Below, in pieces: positions 40,125 through 47,597 of a DNA stretch of 64,000 bases. Source of the DNA: Nocardia nova NBRC 15556. GTDB lineage: Bacteria > Actinomycetota > Actinomycetes > Mycobacteriales > Mycobacteriaceae. The position numbers were made by a program, and so were the translations under genes. The stretch spans positions 1-64,000 of the forward strand of contig NZ_BDBN01000026.1 of assembly GCF_001613005.1 (NCBI RefSeq), written 5' to 3'. How positions within the stretch are numbered: position 1 is the first letter of the stretch; every line of letters begins with the position of its first letter. The notes beneath the pieces were generated by a model, which saw only the letters and a list, made by a program, of their open reading frames with translations, was not told where the DNA came from and searched no databases.

Positions 40125-41024
40125 TCATCGGTGCGGGCCCAGCGCGATCCGCAACTGCCCGAGCAGTACCTTCGCGGCCGGTGCCGCCGGCCGATCCGAC
40201 CGCCAGACCAGGGCGAGCTGTCCGTACATCTCGGGGTCGGTGATCTCGATCATCCGGACTCCTGCGGCCTCGGCGTGGGCGGCACCGAGGGCCGGTACCA
40301 CGGCGATTCCCAGTCCTCCGGCGGCCAGCTGAACGAGCAGCGGCGGCGCGGCGGCCTCGAACTCGATCATCGGAGTGAATCCCGCAGCGGCACAGCAACG
40401 TTCGAGCACGCCGCGGATTCCGGTGCCTCGTGGCAGGCAGATCAGGGAGCGCTCGCGCAACTCGTCCAGTGCTATCCGGGAGCCGAACGCGTGGTCGTCG
40501 CGCGCCACGGCAGCGGCCAGGCGCGCCTCGAAGACGACGTCGGCGGCGAGGCGTTCGTCGAGTTTCTCGCCGGTCAGCCCGACCAGGGCGATATCGAGTT
40601 CGCCGTGCGTCAGCGCGGCGAGCATGCGGTCGGTGGTGTCCTCGGTGAGGGTGATGCCGACCTGCGGATGATCGCGGTGGAAGTCCGACAGGACCGTTGC
40701 GACGTCGAACTCCTCGGTCGCCGCCCCGGAGATCAGGCCGATTCGTACCTGCCCTCGCAACAATCCGGTGAACTCGTCGACGGTGAAGGAAACCTGTTGT
40801 GCCGCTGCCAATGCCGCCCGCGCGTGCGGCAGCACGGCGGCGCCGGCGGCGGTCAGTGTCACGGTGCGTCCCGACCGGTCGAGCAGCGGCTGACCCAATT
40901 CCCGTTCCAGCTGCCGGATCTGCGCCGAGAGACCGGGCTGGGCCAGGTGCAGCCGCTGGGCCGCCCGGGTGAAATTGGCCTCCTCGGCGACGGTGACGAA
41001 GTAGCGCAGCTGCCGCAGTTCCAT
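40125..41024 (-). CDS. LysR-family regulator, probable controller of the FAD oxidoreductase
   Basis: 299 residues. HTH segment LRQLRYFVTVAEEANFTRAAQRLHLAQPGLSAQIRQLERELGQPLLDRSGR and an effector domain with IRIGLISGAATEEFDVATVLSDF-like residues. It is divergent from the FAD-dependent oxidoreductase with a 71-base gap, the usual arrangement for a LysR target. It is unlike the neighbouring LysR beyond the family. Confidence 0.93.
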   Translation of the reverse strand: MELRQLRYFVTVAEEANFTRAAQRLHLAQPGLSAQIRQLERELGQPLLDRSGRTVTLTAAGAAVLPHARAALAAAQQVSFTVDEFTGLLRGQVRIGLISGAATEEFDVATVLSDFHRDHPQVGITLTEDTTDRMLAALTHGELDIALVGLTGEKLDERLAADVVFEARLAAAVARDDHAFGSRIALDELRERSLICLPRGTGIRGVLERCCAAAGFTPMIEFEAAAPPLLVQLAAGGLGIAVVPALGAAHAEAAGVRMIEITDPEMYGQLALVWRSDRPAAPAAKVLLGQLRIALGPHR

Positions 41025-41043
41025 AACTACCGATTCTAGTGTC

Positions 41044-41069
41044 GAGAAGAACTATCTGTTTTACTTCTC
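41044..41069. promoter_or_regulatory. Inverted repeat in the LysR/FAD-oxidoreductase gap
   Basis: GAGAAG (41044-41049) / CTTCTC (41064-41069) with a 14-bp AT-rich spacer, between divergent starts. Candidate operator; symmetric arms only. Confidence 0.35.
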
Positions 41070-41095
41070 ATCTGCCCGGCGGCAGAGTTCAGGAC

Positions 41096-42460
41096 ATGAC
41101 GAACTCGAACTTCCCCGCCGAACTGCCCACCGTCACCGGCCCGGTATTCCGTCCGGGTGACGACGGCTACGACGCCGAGGTCTCCGGCTTCCAGACCGCG
41201 TATACGCACCGGCCCGATCTGGTCGTCGGTGCGCTCCACGCCGAGGATGTGCGCGCGGCCGTGGAATTCGCCGCCCGGCACCGGCTGCCCGTCGCCGTGC
41301 AGGCGACCGGGCACGGGCTCTCGGTGCCGGCCGCCGACGGTGTGCTGATCAGTACGCGCCGGATGACCCAGGTGCGCGTCGATCCGGGCGCCCGCACCGC
41401 CTGGGTGGCCGCCGGCGTGCAGGCCGAGGCGCTGATCGCCGCGGCGGTCGCGCACGGTCTGGCGCCGCTGAACGGTTCCTCGCCCTCGGTCGGCGTGATC
41501 GGTTATCACCTGGGCGGCGGGCTCGGCATTCTGGCGCGCACCTTCGGCTACGCCGCCGACCGGGTCCGCGTCCTGGAACTGGTGACGGCCGACGGCCGGT
41601 TGCGCCGCCTCACCCCGGGCGACGAATTGTTCGGCGCCGCACTGGGTTCGGGCGGCAACTTCGGTGTGGTCACCGGCATGGAAATCGAACTGTTCCCGAT
41701 CACCGAGGTCTACGGCGGACAGCTCACCTTCGACACCCCGCTGGTGGAACCCGCCCTCGAGGGGTGGCGGCAGTGGACCGCCGAGGTCCCCGAGGAGATG
41801 ACCTCTGCGATCACCATGATGACGATGCCCGATGTCGCGGCGATACCGGAACCGCTGCGCGGGCGCTATCTGGCCACCGTCAACATCGCCTTCACCGGGT
41901 CGGCCGCCGATGGTGAGCGGCTGGTCCGGCCACTGCGCGAGGTGGGCGCCCGGATCGCCGACGACCTGCGAACGATGCCCTACATCGACACCCACGGCAT
42001 CTACCGCGACCCGAATTTCCCGCACGCCTACACCGCGACCAACGCGCTGCTGTCGGATCTGACCGCGGACGCGGCCTCGGCCTTCCTCGATGTCACCGGC
42101 CCCGAGGCGCCGGTCGCGGCGGTGGCGGGCTTCCGGCATCTCGGGGGAGCGCTGCGCCGTCCGGGTCCGGCGGGGATCGCGATGGATCACCGGGAGGCCG
42201 AATACAACGCGCGCGTGATCACGATGCCGAACTCGGACGGCCCGGATCCGCGGGGCTACCACGATCTGGTCGCGAAGACGTTGGCGCCGTGGACGATCGG
42301 CCACAACCTGAACTTCCTCTACGGCGCCGGAGAGTGGACCGATGAGAACCAGACCCGGGCCGGGTACTCGGCGCGGACCTATGCGCGGTTGCGGGCGCTG
42401 AAGTCCGAGTACGACCCGGCCAACCTGTTCCGTTTCAACCGCAACATCCGGCCCGCCTGA
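41096..42460 (+). CDS. FAD-binding oxidoreductase (PCMH/BBE family)
   Basis: 454 residues. The FAD-binding domain has the histidine for covalent FAD attachment in QATGHGLS and the NGSSPSVGVIGYHLGGGLGILARTFGYAAD loop. The second cysteine that some bicovalent members carry at the SxS position is absent, so single attachment is expected. The C-terminus has the berberine-bridge motif (YDPANLFRFNRNI). Substrates of these enzymes are varied (sugars, alkaloids, tetracycline-like rings). ATG 41096 is chosen over the upstream frame. The divergent LysR gene probably regulates it. Confidence 0.9.
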   Translation: MTNSNFPAELPTVTGPVFRPGDDGYDAEVSGFQTAYTHRPDLVVGALHAEDVRAAVEFAARHRLPVAVQATGHGLSVPAADGVLISTRRMTQVRVDPGARTAWVAAGVQAEALIAAAVAHGLAPLNGSSPSVGVIGYHLGGGLGILARTFGYAADRVRVLELVTADGRLRRLTPGDELFGAALGSGGNFGVVTGMEIELFPITEVYGGQLTFDTPLVEPALEGWRQWTAEVPEEMTSAITMMTMPDVAAIPEPLRGRYLATVNIAFTGSAADGERLVRPLREVGARIADDLRTMPYIDTHGIYRDPNFPHAYTATNALLSDLTADAASAFLDVTGPEAPVAAVAGFRHLGGALRRPGPAGIAMDHREAEYNARVITMPNSDGPDPRGYHDLVAKTLAPWTIGHNLNFLYGAGEWTDENQTRAGYSARTYARLRALKSEYDPANLFRFNRNIRPA

Positions 42461-42543
42461 GCGGAGTCCGCCGATTGGACCCCTGGCGTCCGGGATATCT
42501 CTGCGCTATCGTCGTGATATCACTTCAATATTGGGAGGATGTC

Positions 42544-43482
42544 ATGTCGCTGCGTCCGGCCTTCCGGCTGAACGGGTTCTTGATGCTGTTGGTGCTGCTG
42601 GTGGTCGGCACCGCCGGACTGATCGGCGGGGTCGCCGCCTCCAGCGCCGCCGGTTCGGGCGGGGGCGCCGGCGCGGCGATCGGCGCGGCCGCGGGATACG
42701 TGATCTTCGCGGTCGCGGTGATCCTGCTGACCGGGCTCACCACGGTCGGCCCGAACGAGGCCAAGGTGCTGCAGTTCTTCGGCCGCTACGTCGGATCGGT
42801 CGCCGACGCCGGCTTCTTCTGGGCCCTCCCGCTGACCACCAAACGGCGAATCTCGTTGCGGGTCCGTAATTTCGAGACGCAGAAGTTGAAGGTCAACGAT
42901 TTCGACGGCAATCCGGTGGAGATCGCGGCCGTGGTGGTCTACCGGGTCGTGGACAGCTTCAAATCCGCCTTCGCCGTCGACGACTACGAGGAGTACGTGC
43001 AGACCCAGTCCGAGGCCGCGGTCCGGCACCTGGCCACGGTGCACCCCTACGACGCGGCCCCCGACGTGGTGCCCGCGGCCGTGGCGATGACGCCCGCTCT
43101 CGCGGGGCCCGACGACCCGGCCCCGACCAGTCTGCGCAACGGCGCCGAGGTCGCCGAGGAACTGACCGCCGAACTGCGCGAACGTACCGCGCTCGCGGGT
43201 ATCGAGATTCTCGAAGCGCGGATCACGCACCTGGCGTACGCGCCGGAGATCGCCCAGTCGATGCTGGTCCGCCAGCAGGCCGCACAGGTGGTGGCCGCGC
43301 GCAGCCGCATCGTCGAGGGCGCGGTCGGCATGGTAGGCATGGCGCTGCAGCGGCTGACCGAGGAGGGGATGGTCGACCTGGACGAGGAACGGCGGGCCTC
43401 GATGGTGTCGAATCTGCTGGTGGTGCTGTGCGGTGATCGATCCGCCCAGCCCGTCGTCAACACCGGAACGCTCTACTCCTGA
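42544..43482 (+). CDS. SPFH-domain membrane protein
   Basis: 312 residues, ATG with GGGAGGA upstream. Two hydrophobic N-terminal segments (FLMLLVLLVVGTAGLIGGV and AAIGAAAGYVIFAVAVILLTGL) are followed by a stomatin/prohibitin/flotillin-like domain starting TTVGPNEAKVLQFFGRYVGSVADAGFFWALPLTTKRRISLRVRN. These oligomerise on membranes and scaffold proteins or control proteases. An internal loop (HPYDAAPDVVPAAVAMTPALAGPDD) interrupts the domain. The stop overlaps the start of a tiny ribbon-helix-helix gene. Confidence 0.9.
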   Translation: MSLRPAFRLNGFLMLLVLLVVGTAGLIGGVAASSAAGSGGGAGAAIGAAAGYVIFAVAVILLTGLTTVGPNEAKVLQFFGRYVGSVADAGFFWALPLTTKRRISLRVRNFETQKLKVNDFDGNPVEIAAVVVYRVVDSFKSAFAVDDYEEYVQTQSEAAVRHLATVHPYDAAPDVVPAAVAMTPALAGPDDPAPTSLRNGAEVAEELTAELRERTALAGIEILEARITHLAYAPEIAQSMLVRQQAAQVVAARSRIVEGAVGMVGMALQRLTEEGMVDLDEERRASMVSNLLVVLCGDRSAQPVVNTGTLYS

Positions 43483-43661
43483 TGGCCAAGCGCGAGCCCA
43501 AGAAGGTGCTCGTCCGGCTCGATCCGGCCGTCCACGAGGCGATAGCCAAGTGGGCGGCCGACGACCTGCGCAGCATCAACGCTCAGATCGAGTTCGCTCT
43601 GCGGATGGCGCTCGATCAGGCGGGGCGCTCCCCTCGGCGGTCCGGGGAGACCCCCGAATGA
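43482..43661 (+). CDS. Arc/RHH-type small DNA-binding protein, 59 aa
   Basis: 59 residues, ATG overlapping the SPFH stop (TGATG). It reads MAKREPKKVLVRLDPAVHEAIAKW and continues with AADDLRSINAQIEFALRMALDQA. A short beta strand (KKVLVRLD) followed by two helices is the ribbon-helix-helix plan of Arc/MetJ/HicB-type antitoxins. The position immediately after an SPFH gene suggests it regulates or partners that protein. There is no toxin gene beside it. Found by reading; it is shorter than usual gene-calling cutoffs. Confidence 0.75.
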   Translation: MAKREPKKVLVRLDPAVHEAIAKWAADDLRSINAQIEFALRMALDQAGRSPRRSGETPE

Positions 43662-43770
43662 AAACAAACCTGACACCCGTTTCGTCCGATATTTATTACC
43701 AGGTGGTCACGCCTTGAACACAAAACGCCCCAGGAAGTGCGAAAAGGTCACAGATGGGTAGCTTGGTTGC

Positions 43771-44574
43771 GTGCCAATCGTGTTCGAAACCGGGGGACTG
43801 CAGCAGCTTGACCAGACCACGTGGGGGAATCCGGCCACCCGTGACATCATCACGCTGAGCTATATCGATCTGGTACCGGACTTACCCGCCCCGCTGGCCG
43901 ACATCGACACATTGCGCCGCCGCCTCACCGAACTGCAGGCCGAGTTCGGCTGCCTGATCGAGGCACATGCCATCACCGTGGATTCCCAGCCGGCCCTGCT
44001 GCGCCTGGAGAAGTTCCCGCTGGCCGATCCGGCGTCCGGACTGGGCTTCACCGCCGGAATCGTCGTGCCCAAGGCCGGATGCAGCGCGATCGTGAAGATC
44101 ATGTGTCCCGAAACCGGCCGCTCCGGCGTCCGGGAGGCCGCGGTCGTGCCGAAGGTCGGCTTCGCGAACATGTTCCCGCCGCATCCGTACGCGCCCGAGG
44201 TCAAGGGCAAGCTGCCCTACAACATCGCCGATGACGCGCGCTGGGATCCGCAGTTCCCGGACCATCCGCTGACCCGCGCGCGGCGCTGGATCACCCACGT
44301 CAGCCGGACCGCACGTATCGACCCGCGGTTCGCGGCCCTGCCGCCGTTCGCGGGTCCGGCCGGCGCGGAGGCGTCGAGCGGTAAGGCGGCGCCGACCGGT
44401 AAGACACCGCCGACCGGTAAGGCGGAGTCCGCCGCCGCGCCGGTGGCCAAACCCGATCCGGGCAAGACCACGCCCATTCCCGCGCAGAACTCGGTGTCCG
44501 ACGGCAAGGCGACGGTGGCGCCGCCGCCGCTGCCGCGGGCCGCGCGGGCTAATGCCGCGACGGCTTCTCGGTAA
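43771..44574 (+). CDS. Hypothetical protein with low-complexity tail, 267 aa
   Basis: GTG start. Residues 1-190 are a folded mixed domain (TTWGNPATRDIITLSYIDLVPDLPA, GLGFTAGIVVPKAGCSAIVKIMCPETGRSGVREAAV, HPLTRARRWITHVSRTARID). The C-terminal ~75 residues are a Lys/Pro/Ala tail with GK-containing repeats (GKAAPTGKTPPTGKAESA). No signal peptide or membrane helix. I do not recognise the family. It overlaps the convergent methyltransferase gene by 26 bases at its 3' end. Confidence 0.72.
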   Translation: MPIVFETGGLQQLDQTTWGNPATRDIITLSYIDLVPDLPAPLADIDTLRRRLTELQAEFGCLIEAHAITVDSQPALLRLEKFPLADPASGLGFTAGIVVPKAGCSAIVKIMCPETGRSGVREAAVVPKVGFANMFPPHPYAPEVKGKLPYNIADDARWDPQFPDHPLTRARRWITHVSRTARIDPRFAALPPFAGPAGAEASSGKAAPTGKTPPTGKAESAAAPVAKPDPGKTTPIPAQNSVSDGKATVAPPPLPRAARANAATASR

Positions 44575-45430
44575 CGAAAATGGCTGTGCCGGGGAAGATC
44601 TCACCGCGCAACGGGCTCCACTGGCCCCATTCGCGCTCGAGCCACTCCGGCCATTCGGGTTCGACGATGTCGAGCAGGATCAGGCCCGCGCCGACGATGT
44701 CGCGGACCCGATCGCCGATCGTGCGGTGATGTTCGACGTAGATCGGTTCGTCGTCGGCGTCGACCTCGACGTAGGGCGTGCGGTCGAAGTAGGGGATCGT
44801 GGCGCGCAGTCCGTCCGGGCCCGGATCGTCGGGGAAGATCCACCGCATCGGGTGATTCACTGAGAACACCCAGCGCCCGCCCGGCCGCAGCACCCGGGCC
44901 ACCTCCCGCATCACCCGGGCGGCATCGGCGACGAACGGGACCGCGCCGAACGCCGAACAGGCCAGATCGAACGATTCGTCCGCGAACGGCAGCGCCTCGG
45001 CACCGGCCTGCACCAGCGGCACCCGCGGTCCGCCGCGCGCCATGGCCGCGAGTCCGCGGTCGAGCATCGCCCGCGACAGATCCAGTCCGACCGGATGCGC
45101 GCCCTGGGCGGCCAGCCAGCGCGAGCACGGCGCCGATCCGCAGCCGATCTCCAGGACGCGCCGCCCGGCGACCTCGCCCAGCAGATGCCAGTCGCCCTCG
45201 TGCAACCCCTCCGGGCACCAGACGAATTCTCCGGCCTCGGAGTCGACGCCCAGGAAATCGGCGTGCGTCTCGTGGTACTGCGCGGCATCGGCATCCCACC
45301 AGCGCCGGTTGGCGCGTTCGCTGACCGCCGACCCGACGGTCGCGCGGGTCACCCGCGCGGTGCCGAGCAGGGCATTGGCCTGGGCGTGGCGCTCGTCGTC
45401 GAGGAGGGCCGGATGCGGGTCGTCGGACAT
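44549..45430 (-). CDS. Class I SAM-dependent methyltransferase
   Basis: 293 residues. AdoMet motif I VLEIGCGSAPCSRWLAAQGAHPVGLDLSRAML; motif II/III FDLACSAFGAVPFVADAARVMREVARVLRPGGRWVFSVNHPMRW. The N-terminal RRWWDADAAQYHETHADFLGVDSE...WCPEGLHEGDW is typical of an actinobacterial methyltransferase subfamily. Substrate unknown. ATG 45430 is used, dropping 75 implausible upstream residues. It is divergent from the rpsA leader. Confidence 0.9.
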   Translation of the reverse strand: MSDDPHPALLDDERHAQANALLGTARVTRATVGSAVSERANRRWWDADAAQYHETHADFLGVDSEAGEFVWCPEGLHEGDWHLLGEVAGRRVLEIGCGSAPCSRWLAAQGAHPVGLDLSRAMLDRGLAAMARGGPRVPLVQAGAEALPFADESFDLACSAFGAVPFVADAARVMREVARVLRPGGRWVFSVNHPMRWIFPDDPGPDGLRATIPYFDRTPYVEVDADDEPIYVEHHRTIGDRVRDIVGAGLILLDIVEPEWPEWLEREWGQWSPLRGEIFPGTAIFVTEKPSRH

Positions 45431-45601
45431 GGTTCGCAGCGTATGGCACGGCCCGGTCCGCGCCCCTGCGGACGCCGTCTCCGATCCGGCCGGCCCGGGC
45501 GCGACCGGGGTGCTTACGTCTCCGCCGTGACGGGTACCACACTGTGCGGGAACGGTGTTCGGTGCCGGCCGTATGATCATGGTGCGGGCGGGGGCCCGTG
45601 T

Positions 45602-45631
45602 TTGCTTGGCGTAACTCACGTCGCGTACGCT
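45602..45631 (+). promoter_or_regulatory. Candidate rpsA promoter
   Basis: TTGCTT (45602-45607), 18-bp spacer, TACGCT (45626-45631): an acceptable sigma-A-like pair. It would give a leader of about 220 nt containing all of the GCTGTG repeats. Confidence 0.35.
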
Positions 45632-45729
45632 GTTTCCCGCGAGTGTCTTCGGCATTTGCGTAGCCGCTGTCGGTACTGTAGCGCTCGGTACCGGGCGCAG
45701 GGGTTACGGATTTCGGAAGTCGCCCGCAG

Positions 45730-45845
45730 GCTGTGATTTCGCAGCCGGTGCTGTGAGTTTCTGCAGTGAGTACAGCGTTGTGCTGTGTCGCAGCGATGTG
45801 CTGTGCATGGCCGTCAACGTAGTTCCACCGCTGTGACTTCACAGC
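45730..45845 (+). repeat. GCTGTG repeat cluster with terminal palindrome in the rpsA leader
   Basis: CTGTG occurs at 45731, 45751, 45783, 45801 and 45831, each preceded by G. Three copies form hairpins with a following GCAGC or CACAGC: 45730-45745, 45782-45794 and 45830-45845. The last is perfect (GCTGTGA-CT-TCACAGC). Ribosomal protein S1 is autoregulated in several bacteria through its leader, so this is a candidate control region. Confidence 0.6.
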
Positions 45846-45861
45846 AAAACCGAGAGTTCCA

Positions 45862-47376
45862 ATGTCCACTACCGACCACAATCCGTCCGGAGCAACCCAA
45901 CATATGCCCACCACCGTCACCTCGCCGCAGGTAGCCGTCAACGACATCGGCTCCGCCGAGGACTTCCTCGCCGCCATCGACAAGACGATCAAGTACTTCA
46001 ACGACGGAGATATCGTCGAAGGCACGATCGTCAAGGTCGACCGCGACGAGGTTCTGCTCGACATCGGTTACAAGACCGAAGGCGTCATCCCTTCCCGCGA
46101 ACTGTCCATCAAGCACGATGTCGACCCGGCCGAGGTCGTTTCCGTGGGCGATGAGGTCGAGGCCCTCGTTCTCACCAAGGAGGACAAGGAAGGCCGCCTG
46201 ATCCTGTCGAAGAAGCGGGCTCAGTACGAGCGGGCGTGGGGCACCATCGAGGAGCTCAAGGAGAAGGACGAGGCCGTCAAGGGCACCGTCATCGAGGTCG
46301 TCAAGGGTGGTCTGATCCTGGACATCGGCCTGCGTGGCTTCCTCCCGGCCTCCCTGGTCGAGATGCGCCGCGTCCGCGATCTGCAGCCGTACGTCGGCAA
46401 GGAGATCGAGGCCAAGATCATCGAGCTGGACAAGAACCGCAACAACGTGGTCCTGTCCCGCCGCGCCTGGCTGGAGCAGACCCAGTCGGAGGTTCGCAGC
46501 GAGTTCCTGCACCAGCTGCAGAAGGGCCAGGTCCGCAAGGGCGTCGTGTCCTCGATCGTCAACTTCGGTGCGTTCGTCGATCTCGGCGGCGTCGACGGTC
46601 TGGTGCACGTCTCCGAGCTGTCCTGGAAGCACATCGACCACCCGTCCGAGGTTGTCGAGGTCGGCATGGAGGTCACCGTCGAGGTTCTCGACGTCGACCT
46701 GGACCGCGAGCGCGTTTCGCTGTCGCTCAAGGCCACCCAGGAAGACCCGTGGCGTCAGTTCGCCCGCACCCACGCCATCGGCCAGATCGTGCCCGGCAAG
46801 GTCACCAAGCTGGTTCCGTTCGGTGCGTTCGTGCGCGTCGAAGAGGGCATCGAGGGCCTGGTGCACATCTCCGAGCTGGCCGAGCGCCACGTCGAGGTGC
46901 CGGACCAGGTTGTCGCCGTGGGCGACGATGCGATGGTCAAGGTCATCGACATCGACCTGGAGCGTCGCCGGATCTCGCTGTCGCTGAAGCAGGCGAACGA
47001 GGACTACCACGCCGAGTTCGACCCGTCGAAGTACGGCATGGCCGACAGCTACGACGAGCAGGGCAACTACATCTTCCCCGAGGGCTTCGACCCCGAGACC
47101 AACGAATGGCTCGAGGGCTTCGACAAGCAGCGGGAAGAGTGGGAAGGCCGCTACGCCGAGGCCGAGCGTCGCCACAAGATGCACACCGCTCAGATGGAGA
47201 AGATGGCGGCCGACGCCGCCGCCGAGGCCGCCAACGGTGGTGCCTCCGGTAACTACTCCTCCGAGAGCGGCGCGCAGAGCTCGTCCTCCAGCTCCTCGTC
47301 GGAGCCGGCCGGCGGTTCGCTGGCCAGCGACGCGCAGCTCGCCGCGCTGCGTGAGAAGCTGTCCGGCAACGCGTAA
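45862..47376 (+). CDS. rpsA: 30S ribosomal protein S1
   Basis: 504 residues with four S1 OB-fold repeats (GDIVEGTIVKVDRDEVLLDIGYKTEGVIPSREL; DEAVKGTVIEVVKGGLILDIGLRGFLPASL; GQVRKGVVSSIVNFGAFVDLGGVDGLVHVSEL; GQIVPGKVTKLVPFGAFVRVEEGIEGLVHISEL) and a Ser/Gly-rich C-terminal tail. This fits actinobacterial S1, with four domains rather than six. It helps mRNA bind the ribosome. In M. tuberculosis it follows polA directly. Confidence 0.97.
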   Translation: MSTTDHNPSGATQHMPTTVTSPQVAVNDIGSAEDFLAAIDKTIKYFNDGDIVEGTIVKVDRDEVLLDIGYKTEGVIPSRELSIKHDVDPAEVVSVGDEVEALVLTKEDKEGRLILSKKRAQYERAWGTIEELKEKDEAVKGTVIEVVKGGLILDIGLRGFLPASLVEMRRVRDLQPYVGKEIEAKIIELDKNRNNVVLSRRAWLEQTQSEVRSEFLHQLQKGQVRKGVVSSIVNFGAFVDLGGVDGLVHVSELSWKHIDHPSEVVEVGMEVTVEVLDVDLDRERVSLSLKATQEDPWRQFARTHAIGQIVPGKVTKLVPFGAFVRVEEGIEGLVHISELAERHVEVPDQVVAVGDDAMVKVIDIDLERRRISLSLKQANEDYHAEFDPSKYGMADSYDEQGNYIFPEGFDPETNEWLEGFDKQREEWEGRYAEAERRHKMHTAQMEKMAADAAAEAANGGASGNYSSESGAQSSSSSSSSEPAGGSLASDAQLAALREKLSGNA

Positions 47377-47391
47377 TTCGCTGAGCTGAAA

Positions 47392-47424
47392 CGAAGGCCC
47401 CGGTCCATCGGACCGGGGCCTTCG
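47392..47424 (+). terminator. Strong hairpin terminator after rpsA
   Basis: 15-bp perfect stem (CGAAGGCCCCGGTCC / GGACCGGGGCCTTCG) with a 3-nt loop, 16 bases after the stop. There is no T-tract, which is common for actinobacteria. Confidence 0.8.
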
Positions 47425-47512
47425 CCCATCTCCGGGCTACTCGTTCAGCCCCTCGTCACCGCGTCGATGCCGCCGGTCCATTATTCTCGGCGAGGATCTG
47501 CCACTGTCCTCT

Positions 47513-47566
47513 GTCAGCCGGCACGGTCTTGTCGGCCGGCACTGTCCTGTCAACCGGCACTGTTCA
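47513..47566 (+). repeat. Three 18-bp tandem repeats upstream of phospholipase C
   Basis: Units 47513-47530, 47531-47548 and 47549-47566 share the pattern GTCRRCCGGCACNGTYYT (the last ends TTCA). A degenerate fourth copy precedes at about 47495. The unit keeps reading frame and would encode SAGTVL repeats if translation began at TTG 47529, but the Tat signal argues for the downstream ATG 47598. The repeats therefore lie 32-85 bases ahead of the start, a suitable place for regulator binding. Confidence 0.8.
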
Positions 47567-47597
47567 TTTCACCGACGCGGAAGGTCTCGGCACCGGC

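Larger units (their letters stand above)
45431..45861 (+). other. Long rpsA upstream/leader region
   Basis: About 430 bases without a gene. It includes a promoter candidate at 45602-45631 and a cluster of GCTGTG repeats at 45730-45845 ending in a perfect palindrome 17 bases before the rpsA ATG. The final 130 bases are more AT-rich than surroundings. Confidence 0.6.

Noticed and set aside
45830..45845. CRP-type site in the rpsA leader palindrome
   Set aside because: The half-sites TGTGA/TCACA are only 2 bases apart instead of 6, so a CRP dimer would not fit.
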